Shown: positions 17,044 to 26,810, counted from the stretch's first letter. The stretch is 64,000 nucleotides of DNA from Rhodospirillales bacterium (GCA_018432935.1 JAHDSF010000007.1:62001-126000); one strand, 5' to 3'. A program made the numbers and translations. Notes: generated by a model from the sequence alone, not told the origin.

Positions 17044-17805
17044 TCACCACGGAGTACCCAGGTGGATAGGCCCATAAAGCCAGACCAGCCACGTCCCCAG
17101 GGCCAGGAAGGGACCGAACGGCATCGGCGTCGCGGTGCTCACCCCGGATCTGCGGCGCTGCCAGACGGCCCATGCCAGGGCGGTGAGCGCCGCGAGCAGG
17201 ACAACGCTCGGCAGTCCCGGCAACGACACCCAGGCGCCGGCCGCCGCCAGCAGCTTGGCGTCGCCCCGTCCCAGCCCCTCCCGTCCGCGCAGCCTGCGGT
17301 AGGCCAGGGCCGCCGCCTCGAAGAAAAGGAACGCCGCCACTGCTGCCGCCGCGTGCCAGACCACCGAGGCGGGCTGGATCAGCCAGGCGGTGGCCAGTCC
17401 GGCGGCCACCAGGGGCAGCGTCAGCTTGTTGGGAAGGAGGAACGTTGCGGCATCGATCAGAGCCAGCGCCAGCAGCATCCAGCCGAGAACGCAGGTCGGC
17501 CAGACCAGCCAGCCGGGCACCGTCAGAATGCTCCAGATTGCGATCGCGACGGCGGCCGTCTCGACGGTCGGATAGAAGGCTCCCAGATTCGCCCCGCAAT
17601 AGCGGCAGTGCCCGCGAGCTGCGACCCAGCTCAGCACCGGCACCAAATCGCGGACGCCAAGCACCGTCGCGCAGTGAGGACACTTGGAGCGTGCGAACGC
17701 GACCGGCTCGCCGACCGGCAGCCGCTTCACCAGGACCCCGAGGAAGCTGCCCAGGAACGGCGCCGCCACCAGGGCGGTCAGGCCGTGCAGGGTGAGCTCG
17801 GGCAT
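17044..17805 (-). CDS. gspO: Prepilin peptidase/methyltransferase GspO (PilD)
   Basis: A 253-residue inner-membrane aspartic peptidase that cleaves and N-methylates the pseudopilin leaders. The cytoplasmic zinc site is complete (C42, C45, C67, C70), as are the two catalytic aspartates: D118 in LALIDAATFLLP and D182 in GRGDAKLL. Eight hydrophobic segments follow the family pattern. GGAGG lies seven bases before the ATG at 17805. It is probably the first gene of the secretion operon, 156 bases ahead of gspE. Confidence 0.92.
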   Translation of the reverse strand: MPELTLHGLTALVAAPFLGSFLGVLVKRLPVGEPVAFARSKCPHCATVLGVRDLVPVLSWVAARGHCRYCGANLGAFYPTVETAAVAIAIWSILTVPGWLVWPTCVLGWMLLALALIDAATFLLPNKLTLPLVAAGLATAWLIQPASVVWHAAAAVAAFLFFEAAALAYRRLRGREGLGRGDAKLLAAAGAWVSLPGLPSVVLLAALTALAWAVWQRRRSGVSTATPMPFGPFLALGTWLVWLYGPIHLGTPW

Positions 17806-17892
17806 ATCCCCGCCTCCGATGGCCTGGCACGACCTTAGAGGCTTTTGCCGGCCGCCGGAAGCCATTCCCCTGCGCCGCAGCGCCGGGGCGTC

Positions 17893-19143
17893 TCACGCCT
17901 CGAATTGGACACTGCGCATCCGGACGCGGCTGCGCGGCAAGGCCGGCAGGCGCTGGCAGTCGATGGTCAGATCCTGCGCCGGGAGCTCGTAGTGCATGCG
18001 GCCGGCCAGGATCTCGGCCGCCAGCTTCATGAGTTCGATGGTGATCCACTCGCCGGGGCAGCGGTGATTGGCCGAATGGTCGCCGATCCCTTGGGGAACA
18101 AAGTTGAAGGGGCTACGGTCCCAGGAGCGGAACCGGTCCGGGCGGAACTCGTCCGGCTCCACCCACGTCCGGGGATCATGGTTGGTGCCGTAGAGATCGA
18201 GGATGACTCGGCGGCCGCGGGGGAAGTGGTAGCCCCTCCACTCGAAGTCGCGGCGCACTCGCGCCACGATCGCGGGGAAGAACGGATAGAAGCGTCGGAC
18301 CTCCTGCACGAACATGGCTGTGTAGCCCTCCTCACCGGCGCGGATGCGCTCGCCGCATTCCGGGTACTCGTGCAGGGCGTGGGCGACGAAGGCGATGTAG
18401 ACGGCGACCGCCACCGTCGGGCGGAGGATATTGAGCACCTCGACAGCGGCAACGCGAGCATCGATCAGCTTTCCGTCGGAATCGCGGCAGCCGGCGAACA
18501 CCGACAGCGCGCTGTGCCGCGGCGGCTGAACCAGCCCGCGACCGACGCCCTCGACCAGATCCTGGATCCAGCGCTCCGCCTGATCGCGCTCGATCCGGGT
18601 TCGCCAGTGCCTCAGCCCGACCGCCCCGGCGCCTTCGAACATGTCGGCCAGTTCGCGCGTACGCTGCGCCACTTCGTCCTCGAACAAGGGCACGCCGGCC
18701 CATGCGCAGGCCGCCCGGGTCAGCACCTCCAGCATTTCGTCGTAGAAGACAATCTCGTCGTGCAGCGCCCAGGCCCGCGCCGAGCGCCGCCAAGCGTCCT
18801 CGACCAAGCCGCGCAGGGCCGCGATCTGCTCGTGTCCCATCAGGCCCATGAATGCCTGCTTGCGAAGCCGGTGCGCCGCGCCGTCGAGCCCCTGGACGCC
18901 GCCGACGCCGAACAGCGTCTTCCGCAACAACTCGGGCGACGCGCCTCCCCGCTCGAAACGGTCGTGATCGGCGAACAGACGGGCCGCCTCGGCCCCCGTC
19001 ATGCAGACGGTCTTCTGCAGCAGGATCCTCGCCTCGAACAGGTCGCTGCCATGCTCGCGACAACGCGCGGCGATGAAGCCATACGGGTTGCGCCGCAGCG
19101 CGACCGTGCTGTCCGGCGTCCTCTCGATCGGCATCTGCGGCAT
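17893..19143 (-). CDS. CYP152-type cytochrome P450 (fatty acid peroxygenase)
   Basis: A 416-residue P450. The heme ligand is C362 in QGIGDHSANHRCPGEW, and the usual I-helix acid-alcohol pair is replaced by R241-P242 (NILRPTVAVAVY). Both are hallmarks of CYP152 enzymes (P450-SPalpha, P450-BSbeta), which use hydrogen peroxide and the fatty acid carboxylate to hydroxylate the alpha or beta carbon. Q84 in VQGLDG matches hydroxylases; the decarboxylase OleT has His there. No redox partner gene is nearby, as expected. Its ribosome site is in a hairpin (19149-19190). It follows isocitrate lyase in the same direction. Confidence 0.9.
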   Translation of the reverse strand: MPQMPIERTPDSTVALRRNPYGFIAARCREHGSDLFEARILLQKTVCMTGAEAARLFADHDRFERGGASPELLRKTLFGVGGVQGLDGAAHRLRKQAFMGLMGHEQIAALRGLVEDAWRRSARAWALHDEIVFYDEMLEVLTRAACAWAGVPLFEDEVAQRTRELADMFEGAGAVGLRHWRTRIERDQAERWIQDLVEGVGRGLVQPPRHSALSVFAGCRDSDGKLIDARVAAVEVLNILRPTVAVAVYIAFVAHALHEYPECGERIRAGEEGYTAMFVQEVRRFYPFFPAIVARVRRDFEWRGYHFPRGRRVILDLYGTNHDPRTWVEPDEFRPDRFRSWDRSPFNFVPQGIGDHSANHRCPGEWITIELMKLAAEILAGRMHYELPAQDLTIDCQRLPALPRSRVRMRSVQFEA

Positions 19144-19148
19144 GTTGT

Positions 19149-19190
19149 CCTCCTTTCGCGGTCAGCTGTCCCAAGGACGTGGAAAGGAGG
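19149..19190 (-). promoter_or_regulatory. Anti-Shine-Dalgarno hairpin in the P450 leader
   Basis: In the minus-strand transcript CCTCCTTTC (19182-19190) is exactly complementary to GAAAGGAGG (19149-19157), which is the ribosome site five bases before the P450 ATG. The 24-base interval contains a second small hairpin, GTCC-TTG-GGAC. Folding would bury the whole ribosome site, so a translational switch (temperature, ligand, small RNA or coupling to aceA translation) is possible. The complementarity is seen; the control is inferred. Confidence 0.55.
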
Positions 19191-19248
19191 CCGGTTAGTC
19201 CGGCGGGCAGCGGGGCGAATCCGCAGATCGCCCCGCCGCGCGGAACCT

Positions 19249-20532
19249 CTACTCGGCGGCCTGGGAATCGGGCCGGAACTGCGCCGTCTCGGTTGAATCC
19301 TGCATGGCGGCGGTAGAGGAACGGCCGCCGGCGATCGCCTGGGAGACCGCGTCGAAATAGCCGGTTCCGACCTCGCGCTGGTGCTTGGCGGCGGTATAGC
19401 CTTCGCTCTCGGCTGCCAGCTCGGCTTCCTGCAACTCGGCGTAGGCCTCCATGCCGCGCCGGCTGTAGGCCTTGGCCAGCGTGAACATGCCGTAGTTGAG
19501 CTGGTGGAAGCCGGCCAGGGTGACGAACTGGTATTTGTAGCCCATCGCGCCCAGCCGCTTCTGGAACTCGGCGATGTCGGCGGGTGCCAGCTTGCGCTTC
19601 CAGCGGAAGCTGGGCGAGCAGTTGTAGGCCAGCAGCTTGCCGGGGAAATGGTGCCGGATCGCCTCGGCGAATCGGCGTGCGTCGTCGAGGTCCGGTTCCG
19701 AGGTTTCCCACCACAGGAGGTCGGCGTACTCGGCGTAGACCAGGCTGCGGGCAATGGCGTAGTCCTTGCCGACGTCGGGCTTGATGCGGAAGAAGCCCTC
19801 CGCGGTCCGCTCGCCGGTCAGGAACGGCCGGTCGCGCGGGTCGACGTCCGAGGTGATCAGCTTTGCCGATTCGGCGTCGGTCCGCGCCAACAGGACCGTC
19901 GGCACGCCTTCGACGTCGGCGGCCAGCCGGGCAGCATTGAGGGTACGCACGTGCTGCTGCATCGGCACCAGAACCTTGCCGCCGAGGTGGCCGCACTTCT
20001 TCTCCGACGCCAGCTGGTCCTCGAAATGGACGCCCGCCGCCCCGGCCGCGATCATCGCCTTCATCAGCTCGAAAGCATTGAGCGGACCGCCGAAGCCGGC
20101 TTCGGCGTCGGCGACGATCGGAGCGAGGTAGTCGACCGTGCGGCCGCCTTCCAGCGCCTGGATCTGATCGGCCCGCAGCAGCGCGCTGTTGATGCGGCGG
20201 ACCACGTCGGGCACCGAGCTGGCCGGATAGAGGCTCTGGTCGGGATACATCTGGCCGGCGTTGTTGGCATCGGCGGCGACCTGCCAGCCCGACAGGTAGA
20301 TCGCCTTGAGCCCCGCCTTGACCTGCTGCAGAGCCTGGTTGCCGGTCAGGGCGCCGAGGGTAGGAACGTAAGGCTCGCTGTTGAGGAGCGCCCACAGCTT
20401 CAGCGCACCGCGCTCGGCGAGCGTATGGGCAACCCGCAACGAACCCGACAGGCGGCGAACGTCGTCCGCCGTGTAGTCGCGCTTGATCCCGTCCCACCGG
20501 CGATGCGCGAAGTCGAGGCTGTCGTGATACAT
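19249..20532 (-). CDS. aceA: Isocitrate lyase
   Basis: A 427-residue isocitrate lyase, which splits isocitrate to glyoxylate and succinate in the glyoxylate shunt. The catalytic signature KKCGH is at residues 178-182 (C180), with [20 protein letters not shown] and [10 protein letters not shown] also present. Length matches the bacterial AceA type. GGGAGG lies upstream of the ATG at 20532. It is divergent from the ScfR-type regulator, its probable controller, and precedes the P450 gene. Confidence 0.95.
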   Translation of the reverse strand: MYHDSLDFAHRRWDGIKRDYTADDVRRLSGSLRVAHTLAERGALKLWALLNSEPYVPTLGALTGNQALQQVKAGLKAIYLSGWQVAADANNAGQMYPDQSLYPASSVPDVVRRINSALLRADQIQALEGGRTVDYLAPIVADAEAGFGGPLNAFELMKAMIAAGAAGVHFEDQLASEKKCGHLGGKVLVPMQQHVRTLNAARLAADVEGVPTVLLARTDAESAKLITSDVDPRDRPFLTGERTAEGFFRIKPDVGKDYAIARSLVYAEYADLLWWETSEPDLDDARRFAEAIRHHFPGKLLAYNCSPSFRWKRKLAPADIAEFQKRLGAMGYKYQFVTLAGFHQLNYGMFTLAKAYSRRGMEAYAELQEAELAAESEGYTAAKHQREVGTGYFDAVSQAIAGGRSSTAAMQDSTETAQFRPDSQAAE

Positions 20533-20657
20533 GATGGCTGTACCTCCCGTGAGCGAGTTGGCGTGTCATAGTTTTGACTTGCATTCTCATCGGACAACCC
20601 CGAGATGCCATCGCAACCAGCAAACCGGTAAGGCTTTTTCCGTCCGTCCGGTCGAGG

Positions 20658-20673
20658 CTGTAAATCTGTAAAA
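20658..20673 (+). promoter_or_regulatory. Tandem CTGTAAA repeat before the regulator start
   Basis: CTGTAAA occurs twice, at 20658 and 20666, one base apart, in the 152-base divergent gap between aceA and the regulator gene. A tandem site here could be an operator for autoregulation; that is inference. Confidence 0.3.
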
Positions 20674-20684
20674 CGGGGGCCGCG

Positions 20685-22112
20685 ATGGCCATTCGAAGGG
20701 CGCTGCTCGGCAGCAAGGTCCGCCGTCTCCGGCAGGAGCGGAACCTGACCCAGACCGCGATGGCGGCCAGGCTGGGCATCAGCGCCAGCTACCTGAACCT
20801 GATCGAGCATGACCAGCGGCCGCTGACCGTGGGCCTGCTACTCAAGCTCGGCCAGACGCTGGGTATCGATCTCCGCGAGCTGTCGGACGATGGCGAGCGC
20901 CGACTGGCCGCCACCCTGGGCGAGGCCTTCTCCGATCCCGAGCTGGGCGGCCAGGGAGTCGAGGCCGACGAGGTGCGCCGCCTGGTCGCCAGCGCCCCCA
21001 ACGCCGCCCCCGTCATCGCGCGGCTGTACCGGGCCTGGCGGCTGGCGCGCGAGGACGCGGCGGCGGTCAGCATCGACCTGCCGGGCGGCCGCTCGCAGAA
21101 GGTGGCCCTGCCGACCGAGGAGGCGCGGGACTTCTTCGAGGCCCGGGCCAACCACTTCCCGGGGCTGGAGCAGGCGGCCGAAACGATGCTGGCCGACATG
21201 CGGCCCGGGCATCGCGAGCTCGAACAGCGCCTGGCACGCCGCCACGGCGTCACCGTCGAGGTCGCCTCGGTCGCCGCCCTGGCCGGGGCGCGTCGCCGCT
21301 ACGATCCGCAATCGAGGCATCTGGTGCTTTCGGAAATCCTGCCGCGACCCAGCCGCAGCTTCCACCTCGCCTACCAGCTCGGGCTGCTGGAGGCGCGCGA
21401 GGCGATCGAGGCGGCCGTGCAGAGCGCCAGGCTGACCACCGCCGAGAGCGGCAACCTGGTTCGCGTCGGGCTGGCCAACTATTTCGCGGGGGCGGTGCTG
21501 ATGCCGTATGGCCCATTCCTCGCCTCGGCGCGGGAAACCCGCTACGATCTTGCCATCCTGACCCGGCGCTTCGACGTTTCTTTCGAGCAGGCGGCGCACC
21601 GCCTGGCGACGCTGCAGCGGCCGGGCGATTCGGGGGTGCCGTTCTTTTTCGTGCGGGCCGACGTGGCGGGCAACGTGCGCAAGCGGTTCTCCGCCGCCGG
21701 CTTCCACTTCTCGCGGTTCGGCGGCGCCTGCGCCCGCTTCATCCTGTACGAGACGTTCTCCTCGCCGGGCATGATCCGCACCCAGGTGGCGCGGATGCCG
21801 GACGGCTCGCGCTTCTTCTGCTTCGCGCGCACCATCGAAACCACGGTCGGCGGCTACGGTTCGCCGCCGTCGCGTTTCGCCATCAGCCTCGGCTGCGACA
21901 TCGCCCGCGCCGCCGAGCTGGTCTATGCCGACGGCCTCGACCTCGGGCAGGAAGAAGCCGGCACCGACATCGGGCCCGGCTGCCGGCTGTGCGAGCGTAC
22001 CGATTGCCCGCAGCGGGCGTTCCCGCCGCTCCACCATCGCCTGCTGGTCGACGAGGACGTCAAGGGCGTCTCGCCCTATGCCTTCGCGCGGCACGGCGCC
22101 CCGTCCGCATGA
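20685..22112 (+). CDS. ScfR/RamB-type XRE regulator of acetate metabolism
   Basis: A 475-residue regulator: XRE helix-turn-helix at residues 8-62 (VRRLRQERNLTQTAMAARLGIS), a central IrrE/ImmA-like domain and a C-terminal domain with the family cysteine cluster GCRLCERTDCPQRAF. RamB, MdhR and ScfR proteins of this kind sense short-chain acyl-CoA and control isocitrate lyase, malate synthase or propionyl-CoA genes. Its divergence from aceA and closeness to glcB fit that role. GGGGG lies upstream of the ATG. Confidence 0.88.
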   Translation: MAIRRALLGSKVRRLRQERNLTQTAMAARLGISASYLNLIEHDQRPLTVGLLLKLGQTLGIDLRELSDDGERRLAATLGEAFSDPELGGQGVEADEVRRLVASAPNAAPVIARLYRAWRLAREDAAAVSIDLPGGRSQKVALPTEEARDFFEARANHFPGLEQAAETMLADMRPGHRELEQRLARRHGVTVEVASVAALAGARRRYDPQSRHLVLSEILPRPSRSFHLAYQLGLLEAREAIEAAVQSARLTTAESGNLVRVGLANYFAGAVLMPYGPFLASARETRYDLAILTRRFDVSFEQAAHRLATLQRPGDSGVPFFFVRADVAGNVRKRFSAAGFHFSRFGGACARFILYETFSSPGMIRTQVARMPDGSRFFCFARTIETTVGGYGSPPSRFAISLGCDIARAAELVYADGLDLGQEEAGTDIGPGCRLCERTDCPQRAFPPLHHRLLVDEDVKGVSPYAFARHGAPSA

Positions 22113-22570
22113 GCCTGGCCCCCGAAAAGGAGGGGCCCAGTCCGGACGTTCGCAGCTCTCCGATGCCCGGTTGACGCACCGCGTCATCCGGCCGAGGATC
22201 GGGCCTTCTGCCACGTCGTCCCGGCCGGGTCAGCAGCCGGAACTCAAGCGATAGGGTTCGGACCCGGCACCCCCGCCGGAGAACCGAACGGGAGGAAACG
22301 GAATGGCCGCGTCAACTGCAACGCCGAGAAACGGCGGCGCCAAGCTCCCGAAACGTCCTGTCATCAGGCCGCACGCCGGCGAGCACAAGGTTCGCTTGCC
22401 GGATCTGCGGTTCCTGGGGAGGATGGAAGCCTGTTGGGCGCCTCCTCACCGTGTCGGGCCGCCCGCCCATGTGCGACCGCCCACCCAGGATTGACGCCCT
22501 TCGCCCGAGTACCGTTGGCGGCAACCGGACCGAAACAAACCGTCATCCCGGCGTTCGCCGGAATGGCGAT
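22113..22570. other. Intergenic stretch between the regulator and malate synthase
   Basis: This 458-base gap between convergent genes holds a GGCCCC/GGGGCC hairpin (22117-22137) just after the regulator stop, one doubtful small reading frame (22303-22494), and a CCGGCG-TT-CGCCGG palindrome (22548-22561) inside CGTCATCCCGGCGTTCGCCG, a sequence type often dispersed in intergenic DNA. Nothing else is supported. Confidence 0.5.
22303..22494 (+). CDS. Doubtful 63-residue reading frame
   Basis: A short frame rich in Arg, Pro and His, without recognisable domain, membrane segment or signal peptide. The only support is a good GGAGG site eight bases before the ATG. It could be a real small protein, the remains of a gene, or chance in GC-rich DNA; the composition favours chance. 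Confidence 0.22.
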   Translation: MAASTATPRNGGAKLPKRPVIRPHAGEHKVRLPDLRFLGRMEACWAPPHRVGPPAHVRPPTQD

Positions 22571-24757
22571 TCAGTCTGATTGCGCGTTGCTTTGACCTTT
22601 GGCCTGCCGGCGCCGCGCGTGCAGCAGCGGCTCGGTGTAACCCGAGGGCTGCTGGCGGCCCTTGAAGACCAGGTCGCAGGCCGCCTGGAAGGCGACGCTG
22701 CCGTCGAAGTCCGGGGACATCGGGCGGTAGTCCGGATCGCCGGCGTTCTGGGCGTCGACCACCGCCGCCATCCGCTTCAGCGTCTCCATCACCTGGGTCT
22801 CGCTGCAGACGCCGTGGTGCAGCCAGTTGGCGATGTGCTGGCTGGAAATGCGCAAGGTGGCGCGGTCCTCCATCAGCCCGACGTCGTGGATGTCCGGCAC
22901 CTTCGAGCAGCCGACGCCGTGATCGATCCAGCGCACGACGTAGCCGAGGATGCCCTGGGCGTTGTTGTCGAGCTCCTGCCGGATCTCGTCCCCGGACCAG
23001 TTGACCCCGGTCGCCAGCGGCAGGGTGAGGAGGTCGTCGAGGCTGGCCCTGGAGCGGCTTTTCAGCTCGTCCTGGCGGGCCGGGACATCGACCTCGTGGT
23101 AATGCAGGGCGTGCAGGGTGGCGGCGGTCGGGGACGGCACCCAGGCGGTGGTCGCCCCCGCCCGCGGGTGGGCGGCCTTGGTCGCCACCATGTCGGCCAT
23201 GCGGTCCGGCATCGCCCACATGCCTTTGCCGATCTGGGCCCGGCCCTTGAACCCGCACGCCAGCCCGACGTCCACGTTCCAGTCCTCGTAGGCCTTGATC
23301 CAGGCGGCATTCTTCATGTCGCCCTTGCGCACCATCGGCCCCGCCTCCATGGCGGTGTGGATTTCGTCCCCGGTGCGGTCGAGGAAGCCGGTGTTGATGA
23401 ACACCACCCTGTTCCCGGCGGCGCGGATGCACTCCTTGAGGTTGACGGTGGTGCGCTTCTCCTCGTCCATGATCCCCATCTTGACCGTGTGGCGGGGCAG
23501 GCCGAGGGCGTCCTCGACGCGGTCGAACAGGTCGTTGGCGAAGGCGACCTCCTCGGGGCCGTGCATCTTCGGCTTGACGATATAGACGGCGCCGGCCCGG
23601 CTGTTGCGGTAACGCCCCCCGCCTTTGAGGTCGTGCAGCGCGGCGGCGACCGTGACCATCGCGTCGAGGATGCCTTCGGGCACCTGGTTGCCGTCCGGGA
23701 GGTGCACCGCATCGCTGCTCATCAGGTGGCCGACGTTGCGCACCAGCAACAGCGCGCGCCCGGGCAAGGTGACCTCGCCGCCATCCGGCGCCGTGTAGGT
23801 GCGGTCCGGCTCGAGCCGGCGCTCGACGGTGGCGCCGCCCTTGGCGAAACTGGCCGCGAGCGTGCCCTTCATCAGCTCCAGCCAGTTGCGGTAGGCGGCG
23901 ACCTTGTCCGCGGCGTCGACGGCGGCGATCGAGTCCTCGAGATCGACGATCGTGGTAACCGCCGATTCCAGGATGATATCGGCTATTCCCGCGGGATCTT
24001 CACGGCCGATGGGATGCGAGCGGTCGATGCGGATCTCGACGTGCAGGCCGTGATGAGTCAGCAGCACCGCGGAGGGATCTCGGGGATCGCCCACGTAGCC
24101 GGCGAACTGGTCCGGGCCGGCCAGGCCCGCGGAACGGTTGTCAGATGAGGCGACCTCCAGCCGCCCGTCCGCGACCCGATAGGCGACGGCTCTTTCGTGC
24201 GAGCCGGCGTCGAGGGGAGCCACCCGATCGAGGAAGCCCCGCGCGTAAGCGATCACCTTCGCACCGCGAGCCGGGTTGTAGCCCTTGCCGGCGCCGGCGC
24301 CGCCATCGGCCGGGATCGCGTCGGTTCCGTAAAGCGCGTCGTAGAGGCTGCGCCAGCGGGCGTTGGCGGCATTGAGCAGGTAGCGGGCGTTGGTCACCGG
24401 CACCACCAGCTGCGGCCCCGCCACGGTCGAGATCTCGGGGTCGACGCCGCGGGTGCCGATGACGAAGTCCGGTCCTTCCGGCAGCAGGTAGCCGATCTCC
24501 TGCAGGAACCGGGTGTAGGCGGCGCGGTCGAACGGCTGCCCGCGGCGCTCGCGGTGCCAGGCGTCGATACGGGCCTGCAGCTCTTCGCGCCGCTGCAGGA
24601 GCGAGCGGTTGCGGGGCGCCAGATCGGCCAGGATGGCGGCAAGGCCGTTCCAGAACCGCTCGGGCGCAACCCCGGTTCCGGGCAGCACCTCGTCTTCGAC
24701 GAAACGGCGGAGGCTGTGAGCGATGACGAGGTCGGCAGTGGCGTTCTGGAAGGTCAT
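22571..24757 (-). CDS. glcB: Malate synthase G
   Basis: A 728-residue malate synthase G, close to the usual 720-730, condensing glyoxylate with acetyl-CoA. Visible signatures include [40 protein letters not shown], the [18 protein letters not shown] segment and [19 protein letters not shown]; the late catalytic stretch [18 protein letters not shown] is intact. With aceA it completes the glyoxylate shunt. It is convergent with the ScfR gene and separated from the next gene by an AT-richer leader. Confidence 0.95.
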   Translation of the reverse strand: MTFQNATADLVIAHSLRRFVEDEVLPGTGVAPERFWNGLAAILADLAPRNRSLLQRREELQARIDAWHRERRGQPFDRAAYTRFLQEIGYLLPEGPDFVIGTRGVDPEISTVAGPQLVVPVTNARYLLNAANARWRSLYDALYGTDAIPADGGAGAGKGYNPARGAKVIAYARGFLDRVAPLDAGSHERAVAYRVADGRLEVASSDNRSAGLAGPDQFAGYVGDPRDPSAVLLTHHGLHVEIRIDRSHPIGREDPAGIADIILESAVTTIVDLEDSIAAVDAADKVAAYRNWLELMKGTLAASFAKGGATVERRLEPDRTYTAPDGGEVTLPGRALLLVRNVGHLMSSDAVHLPDGNQVPEGILDAMVTVAAALHDLKGGGRYRNSRAGAVYIVKPKMHGPEEVAFANDLFDRVEDALGLPRHTVKMGIMDEEKRTTVNLKECIRAAGNRVVFINTGFLDRTGDEIHTAMEAGPMVRKGDMKNAAWIKAYEDWNVDVGLACGFKGRAQIGKGMWAMPDRMADMVATKAAHPRAGATTAWVPSPTAATLHALHYHEVDVPARQDELKSRSRASLDDLLTLPLATGVNWSGDEIRQELDNNAQGILGYVVRWIDHGVGCSKVPDIHDVGLMEDRATLRISSQHIANWLHHGVCSETQVMETLKRMAAVVDAQNAGDPDYRPMSPDFDGSVAFQAACDLVFKGRQQPSGYTEPLLHARRRQAKGQSNAQSD

Positions 24758-24991
24758 GGGCCGGACCCTTCCTCCTGGTTCACGGGCCCTCCAAGAGGTT
24801 GGATCGCACGAACGTCTTGTACAGAGGACGGGACAGGAAAAACGGGGGATATTTCCACGATGCGGAAACGCTCGGGAATTGGACGAGAATTATGTGTATC
24901 AGGAGTTCAATTTGCGACTGTTTAAATAAGTTGTGGGGCTCCAAAGTATTACCCAATAATGGCAACATCGCGACCAACAATCGGTCACCGG
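24758..24991. other. AT-richer divergent promoter region
   Basis: This gap separates the divergent glcB and SH3 lipoprotein genes. It is visibly poorer in GC than its surroundings around 24840-24960 (for example ACTGTTTAAATAAGTTGTGG) and has short T and A runs. It very likely contains promoters for both genes, but I could not pick a convincing -35/-10 pair. Confidence 0.45.
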
Positions 24992-25939
24992 ATGATGTCC
25001 CGCCCCTCCTGGTTGTTCCGATCCGCGCCTTCCACCACCGGCACGCTCGCCGCCTGCCTCCTCGGGTTTTTGGTGACCGGCTGCGTCACCCCCTCCTTCG
25101 TCGACCGCGCCCGCGAGGAGGAGCCGTCGACCGCGGTCGTCATCGACCCGGTCGTCTACCAGGTGCACGAATCTTTCCGGAAAGCGCCGCCCCGCTGCGT
25201 CGCGGTGCTGCCGTTCAAGTCGCAGACCGAGACCGATGCCGACGGCGCCGCGGTGCCCACGTTCACGGCCGAGGAGGTCGAGCGGGTCCGGCGCGCGTTG
25301 TTTGCGCATCTTGCGCCGCAGCGGAAGCGCGACCTCGAACTGGAGCGGATCGACGCCACCTTGGAGGCGATGCCGGCCTCCGAACGCGACGACCTGCGGG
25401 CGGTCGGGCAGGCGCTGGCCTGCGAAGCCGTCATGACCGGAACCGTCACCCGCTGCGGCAGCGCCTTCCTCGGGCTCTATTCCCGGGTTCACGTCGGAGC
25501 GGAGGTGAAGATCCTGCGTACGCGCGACGGCGAGCTGCTGTGGGAGGGCCGCCATCAGGCGGTCAGCCATGCCGGGTTCATGCCGCTCTCCATCGTCGGC
25601 GCGGCCCTCGGCCTGGTCGACGCGGCGGTCAATATGCGCGCCGAGCAGCTCGACCGCGTGACCGACGACCTTGCCCGCCGGCTGGTCAGCACGATCCCCG
25701 ACGAGGCCGACTACCGCTACGTCACGGCCGAGACGCTGAACCTGCGCGCCGGGCCGGGCTCGCGCCACCGCGTCCGTGGCAAGCTGGCGCGGGCGGAGAA
25801 GGTGGCGGTGATCGACGCCGACGCCGGCGGCGAATGGCTGGCGGTGCGGACTATCGCCGGCCGCGAAGGCTACGTCTCGGCCCGCTTCCTGTCGACCGAG
25901 CCGGGCGGCGACACCTCGGCCGCGCTGCCGACGTCGTGA
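24992..25939 (+). CDS. Outer-membrane lipoprotein with C-terminal SH3 domain
   Basis: A 315-residue lipoprotein (lipobox LVTGC). The N-terminal domain has CVAVLPF, an ALACEAVMTGTVTRC strand and a VGAEVKILRTRDGELLWEGRH strand pair, the pattern of GNA1162/DUF799-like or CsgG-like periplasmic lipoproteins. The last 75 residues are a bacterial SH3 domain (TLNLRAGPGSRHRVRGKL ... GEWLAVRTIAGREGYVSARFL), typically binding peptidoglycan. ATGs at 24959, 24992 and 24995 are all possible; 24992 gives the most regular signal peptide. Function unknown. Confidence 0.72.
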   Translation: MMSRPSWLFRSAPSTTGTLAACLLGFLVTGCVTPSFVDRAREEEPSTAVVIDPVVYQVHESFRKAPPRCVAVLPFKSQTETDADGAAVPTFTAEEVERVRRALFAHLAPQRKRDLELERIDATLEAMPASERDDLRAVGQALACEAVMTGTVTRCGSAFLGLYSRVHVGAEVKILRTRDGELLWEGRHQAVSHAGFMPLSIVGAALGLVDAAVNMRAEQLDRVTDDLARRLVSTIPDEADYRYVTAETLNLRAGPGSRHRVRGKLARAEKVAVIDADAGGEWLAVRTIAGREGYVSARFLSTEPGGDTSAALPTS

Positions 25940-25958
25940 GACCGGCCCGGGCGCGAAG

Positions 25959-26810
25959 CTACTGCTGGACCAGTTCGACCCTGCGGTTCTTGGCCCGCCC
26001 CGGCTCGCTGGCGTTGGAAGCCACCGGGGCCGTCGGCCCCGCTCCGAACGGCGTCAGCCGTGACGACGCGATCTTGTGCCGCTCGACGAGCGCCCCCACC
26101 ACCGCCGTGGCCCTTGCCTGTGACAGCCTGACGTTGTACTCGAAGGCGCCCACAGTGTCGGTGTGGCCGACCACGTAGAGCTTCAGACCGGCGTCCTTCT
26201 CGAGCATCCTGGCGATCTCGACGAGAGCGGGTCCGGATTCCGGCTTCAGCTCGGCCTTGCCGGTATCGAAATAGATGCCGTAGACGGCCGCCCTCCCCGT
26301 GTCCTTGATGCTTCCGGACAGGCTGTCGGCGTTGGCGGCCACGTCCTGGCTCATCAGCCGCTTCTCGATGATCGTCACCTGATACATCCCGTTGTCCGCA
26401 GCCTGCACCTGGGCCCAGGCCTCGGCGTCGTCCCTGGTCACCTTCAGGATCGCATAGCGGGTGCCGCCGTCCTCGTACTCGTAGACGGTCTTGCCGCCGA
26501 TGGCCTTGGCCGCGTTGGCGTAGTTGCGGGTGATCTGGAGCCCGCTGGGCGCCTTGCTCCCGTCCTTGGCATAGTAATCCAGGTAGTAGTGGCGTCCCTC
26601 GACCGCCTCGGTCTTGTCCGGTCCGACCGCAAACTCGACCCGGTTGAACTCCAGCTCTTCATACGTCGAGATGTAGAAGCCGGGCATCCGCGTGAACAGA
26701 GCCGGGTCCTTGCTTCCCTTGCAGTCCTGCGGATCGGAGGCCGCCGCTGCCGGATGCAGCGAGGCCGCGCACAAGGCAACAACAAGCGCCCCCAGAATTC
26801 GTCCTGTCAT
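25959..26810 (-). CDS. OmpA-domain cell-envelope protein
   Basis: A 283-residue exported protein: signal peptide to AAAASD, a unique N-terminal domain of about 150 residues, then a C-terminal OmpA-like peptidoglycan-binding domain (AAVYGIYFDTGKAELKPES, VVGHTDTVGAFEYNVRLSQARA, NRRVELVQQ). Such proteins anchor the outer membrane or attach to the cell wall; no beta-barrel is visible, so it is likely periplasmic. It is convergent with the SH3 lipoprotein gene. Confidence 0.85.
   Translation of the reverse strand: MTGRILGALVVALCAASLHPAAAASDPQDCKGSKDPALFTRMPGFYISTYEELEFNRVEFAVGPDKTEAVEGRHYYLDYYAKDGSKAPSGLQITRNYANAAKAIGGKTVYEYEDGGTRYAILKVTRDDAEAWAQVQAADNGMYQVTIIEKRLMSQDVAANADSLSGSIKDTGRAAVYGIYFDTGKAELKPESGPALVEIARMLEKDAGLKLYVVGHTDTVGAFEYNVRLSQARATAVVGALVERHKIASSRLTPFGAGPTAPVASNASEPGRAKNRRVELVQQ

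Noticed and set aside
22548..22561. CCGGCG-TT-CGCCGG palindrome as a strong terminator
   Set aside because: No T-run on either side; the surrounding sequence looks like a common dispersed intergenic repeat, so no specific function is claimed.
24758..24991. Possible small RNA in the AT-richer gap
   Set aside because: No convincing promoter-terminator pair or hairpin could be defined by eye.
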